A stretch of DNA of 5,689 nucleotides from positions 1 through 5,689 of the forward strand of contig JAQSXD010000269.1 of assembly GCA_029266295.1 (NCBI GenBank), read 5' to 3'. The notes beneath the pieces are model-generated. The model was not told the origin of the DNA. It did no database searches and worked only from the letters and a program-made list of their open reading frames with translations. This DNA is from Bacillota bacterium. GTDB taxonomy: Bacteria; Bacillota; Clostridia; Peptostreptococcales; Anaerovoracaceae. Made by a program: the position numbers and the translations under genes. How positions within the stretch are numbered: position 1 is the stretch's first letter; each line of letters begins with the position of its first letter. Positions 4,811 through 5,689 of this stretch are shown in pieces.

Positions 4811-5689
4811 ATGCAATTTCCGATTTACGAATATCCCAAAAGCCGTGAGGCGTTTCAGCGTGCACTCCGGGTGATTCCCTCTGGAATCTATGGACATCAG
4901 GGACCCTCGGAGGGGTGTTATATCCCTCAAAGTGCCTTCCCCTTATTTTCTTCTCATGCCAAGGGCGCTCATTTCTGGGATTTGGATGGCAACGATTTTA
5001 TTGATTACATGTGCGGCTACGGTCCCAATGTTCTTGGATACGGTGATTCCGACGTGGATGCCGCTGCCCTGGAACAGCGAAATAAGGAAGACTGCGTAAC
5101 GGCTCCGTCCTCCATCATGGTAGATTTTGCAGAGCTGCTGGTTGATACCGTGGCAAGTGCAGACTGGGCTTTTTTTGCCAAGAATGGCAGCGATGTGACA
5201 ACACTGGCCGTGCTTACCGCCAGAGCTGCAACAAGACGTAAAAAGATTATTTTCTTCAACGGCTACTATCACGGGGTTCATCCCTGGACGCAGAAGCTGG
5301 ATTATCCCGGTGTCCTGGAAGAAGATGTATCAAATAACCTCTATGTGAAATTTAATGATTATCCCGCTCTGGAAAAGCTGTTCAGCGAATACCGGAGTGA
5401 GATTGCAGGCATCATCGCTCAGCCCTATGCTCACGGTAATTTTAATGATAACTATTTTGCCGATACAGCCTATTGGCAGAAGGTCCGGAAGCTCTGTGAC
5501 GAAAGCGGCTGTGTGCTGATTGTGGATGATGTTCGCTGTGGTTTTCGACTCGACCTGGCCGGTTCGGATCATTACTTCGGTTTTCAGGCTGACCTAATCT
5601 GTTTTTGCAAAGCACTTGCCAACGGGTATAACGTATCCGCCCTCTGCGGCCGGGATTCCCTTCGCGATGTGGTCAGCAGCCTGTCCTTT
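4811..5689 (+). CDS. Class-III PLP-dependent aminotransferase (GSA-aminomutase-like), 3' end beyond window
   Basis: 293 codons are visible, from the ATG at 4811 to the edge without a stop; full-length relatives have about 420-450 aa, so roughly the last third is missing. It is a cytosolic fold-type I PLP enzyme that moves an amino group between an amine/amino acid and a carbonyl. Visible landmarks: R20-V-I-P-S-G near the N-terminus (as in glutamate-1-semialdehyde aminomutase); G60-N-D-F-I-D65; phosphate-binding N125-G-S-D128; aromatic-His Y153-H-G155 that stacks on PLP; Asp239 for the PLP ring nitrogen; and Lys267 in FCKALANGY, the Schiff-base lysine. Oddities: the usual DEV(x)TGFR reads DDVRCGFR (239-246), and the usual EP after the fifth strand reads Q204-P. 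It is unlikely to be HemL, whose lysine region reads differently. It is translationally coupled to the SCP2-like gene, so a hydrophobic substrate is a reasonable inference. Confidence 0.88.
   Translation, partial: MQFPIYEYPKSREAFQRALRVIPSGIYGHQGPSEGCYIPQSAFPLFSSHAKGAHFWDLDGNDFIDYMCGYGPNVLGYGDSDVDAAALEQRNKEDCVTAPSSIMVDFAELLVDTVASADWAFFAKNGSDVTTLAVLTARAATRRKKIIFFNGYYHGVHPWTQKLDYPGVLEEDVSNNLYVKFNDYPALEKLFSEYRSEIAGIIAQPYAHGNFNDNYFADTAYWQKVRKLCDESGCVLIVDDVRCGFRLDLAGSDHYFGFQADLICFCKALANGYNVSALCGRDSLRDVVSSLSF

Noticed and set aside
4943..5281. Minus-strand 112-codon open frame inside the aminotransferase gene
   Set aside because: Antisense to a gene with PLP-enzyme motifs and unsupported by any start signal.

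Overview
The window looks like a chromosomal segment of a low-to-mid-GC Gram-positive anaerobe, most likely a member of the Clostridia. This rests on near-perfect AAGGAGG ribosome binding sites before most genes, a TTG start, AT-rich intergenic DNA with classic hairpin-plus-T-run terminators, and the gene content (a Nox-type NADH oxidase, a small 2x[4Fe-4S] ferredoxin, split-barrel flavoproteins, and a family I assign to the ATC-hydrolase-like group). The genus cannot be fixed from the sequence alone. No tRNA, rRNA, CRISPR array or insertion sequence is visible.

Layout: six genes are complete and a seventh runs off the right edge. Positions 1-168 hold no gene. A minus-strand water-forming type NADH oxidase (169-1503) has its own leader of about 240 bp (1504-1740) with two inverted repeats and weak promoter-like boxes. 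A rho-independent terminator (1741-1782) closes a minus-strand operon of four genes, in transcription order: a split-barrel flavoprotein of 160 aa, a second of 136 aa, a two-cluster ferredoxin of 111 aa, and an ATC-hydrolase-family protein of 149 aa. The operon starts from a well-formed promoter (TTGACA, 17-nt spacer, TATCAT) at 3730-3758.

The divergent intergenic region 3632-4032 (401 bp) holds that promoter and, behind it, a strong minus-strand terminator that belongs to no visible gene. The terminator could end a small RNA of about 90 nt. To the right, a plus-strand operon begins with an SCP2-like lipid-carrier-type protein that appears internally duplicated (TTG start, 4033-4800). A class-III PLP aminotransferase (4811 to beyond the window) follows with its Shine-Dalgarno touching the preceding stop codon.

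Working together (inference): the left half is redox-themed. Nox would remove O2 with NADH, and the four-gene operon combines two putative flavin-binding barrels with a ferredoxin, so an electron path from ferredoxin to flavin acting on a small substrate is plausible, with the ATC-hydrolase-like protein as partner or catalyst. The right half pairs a putative hydrophobic-ligand carrier with an aminotransferase, which suggests transamination of a carried, lipid-like or hydrophobic substrate. Neither pairing is a pathway I can name from established knowledge. They are the best candidates for something undescribed here.
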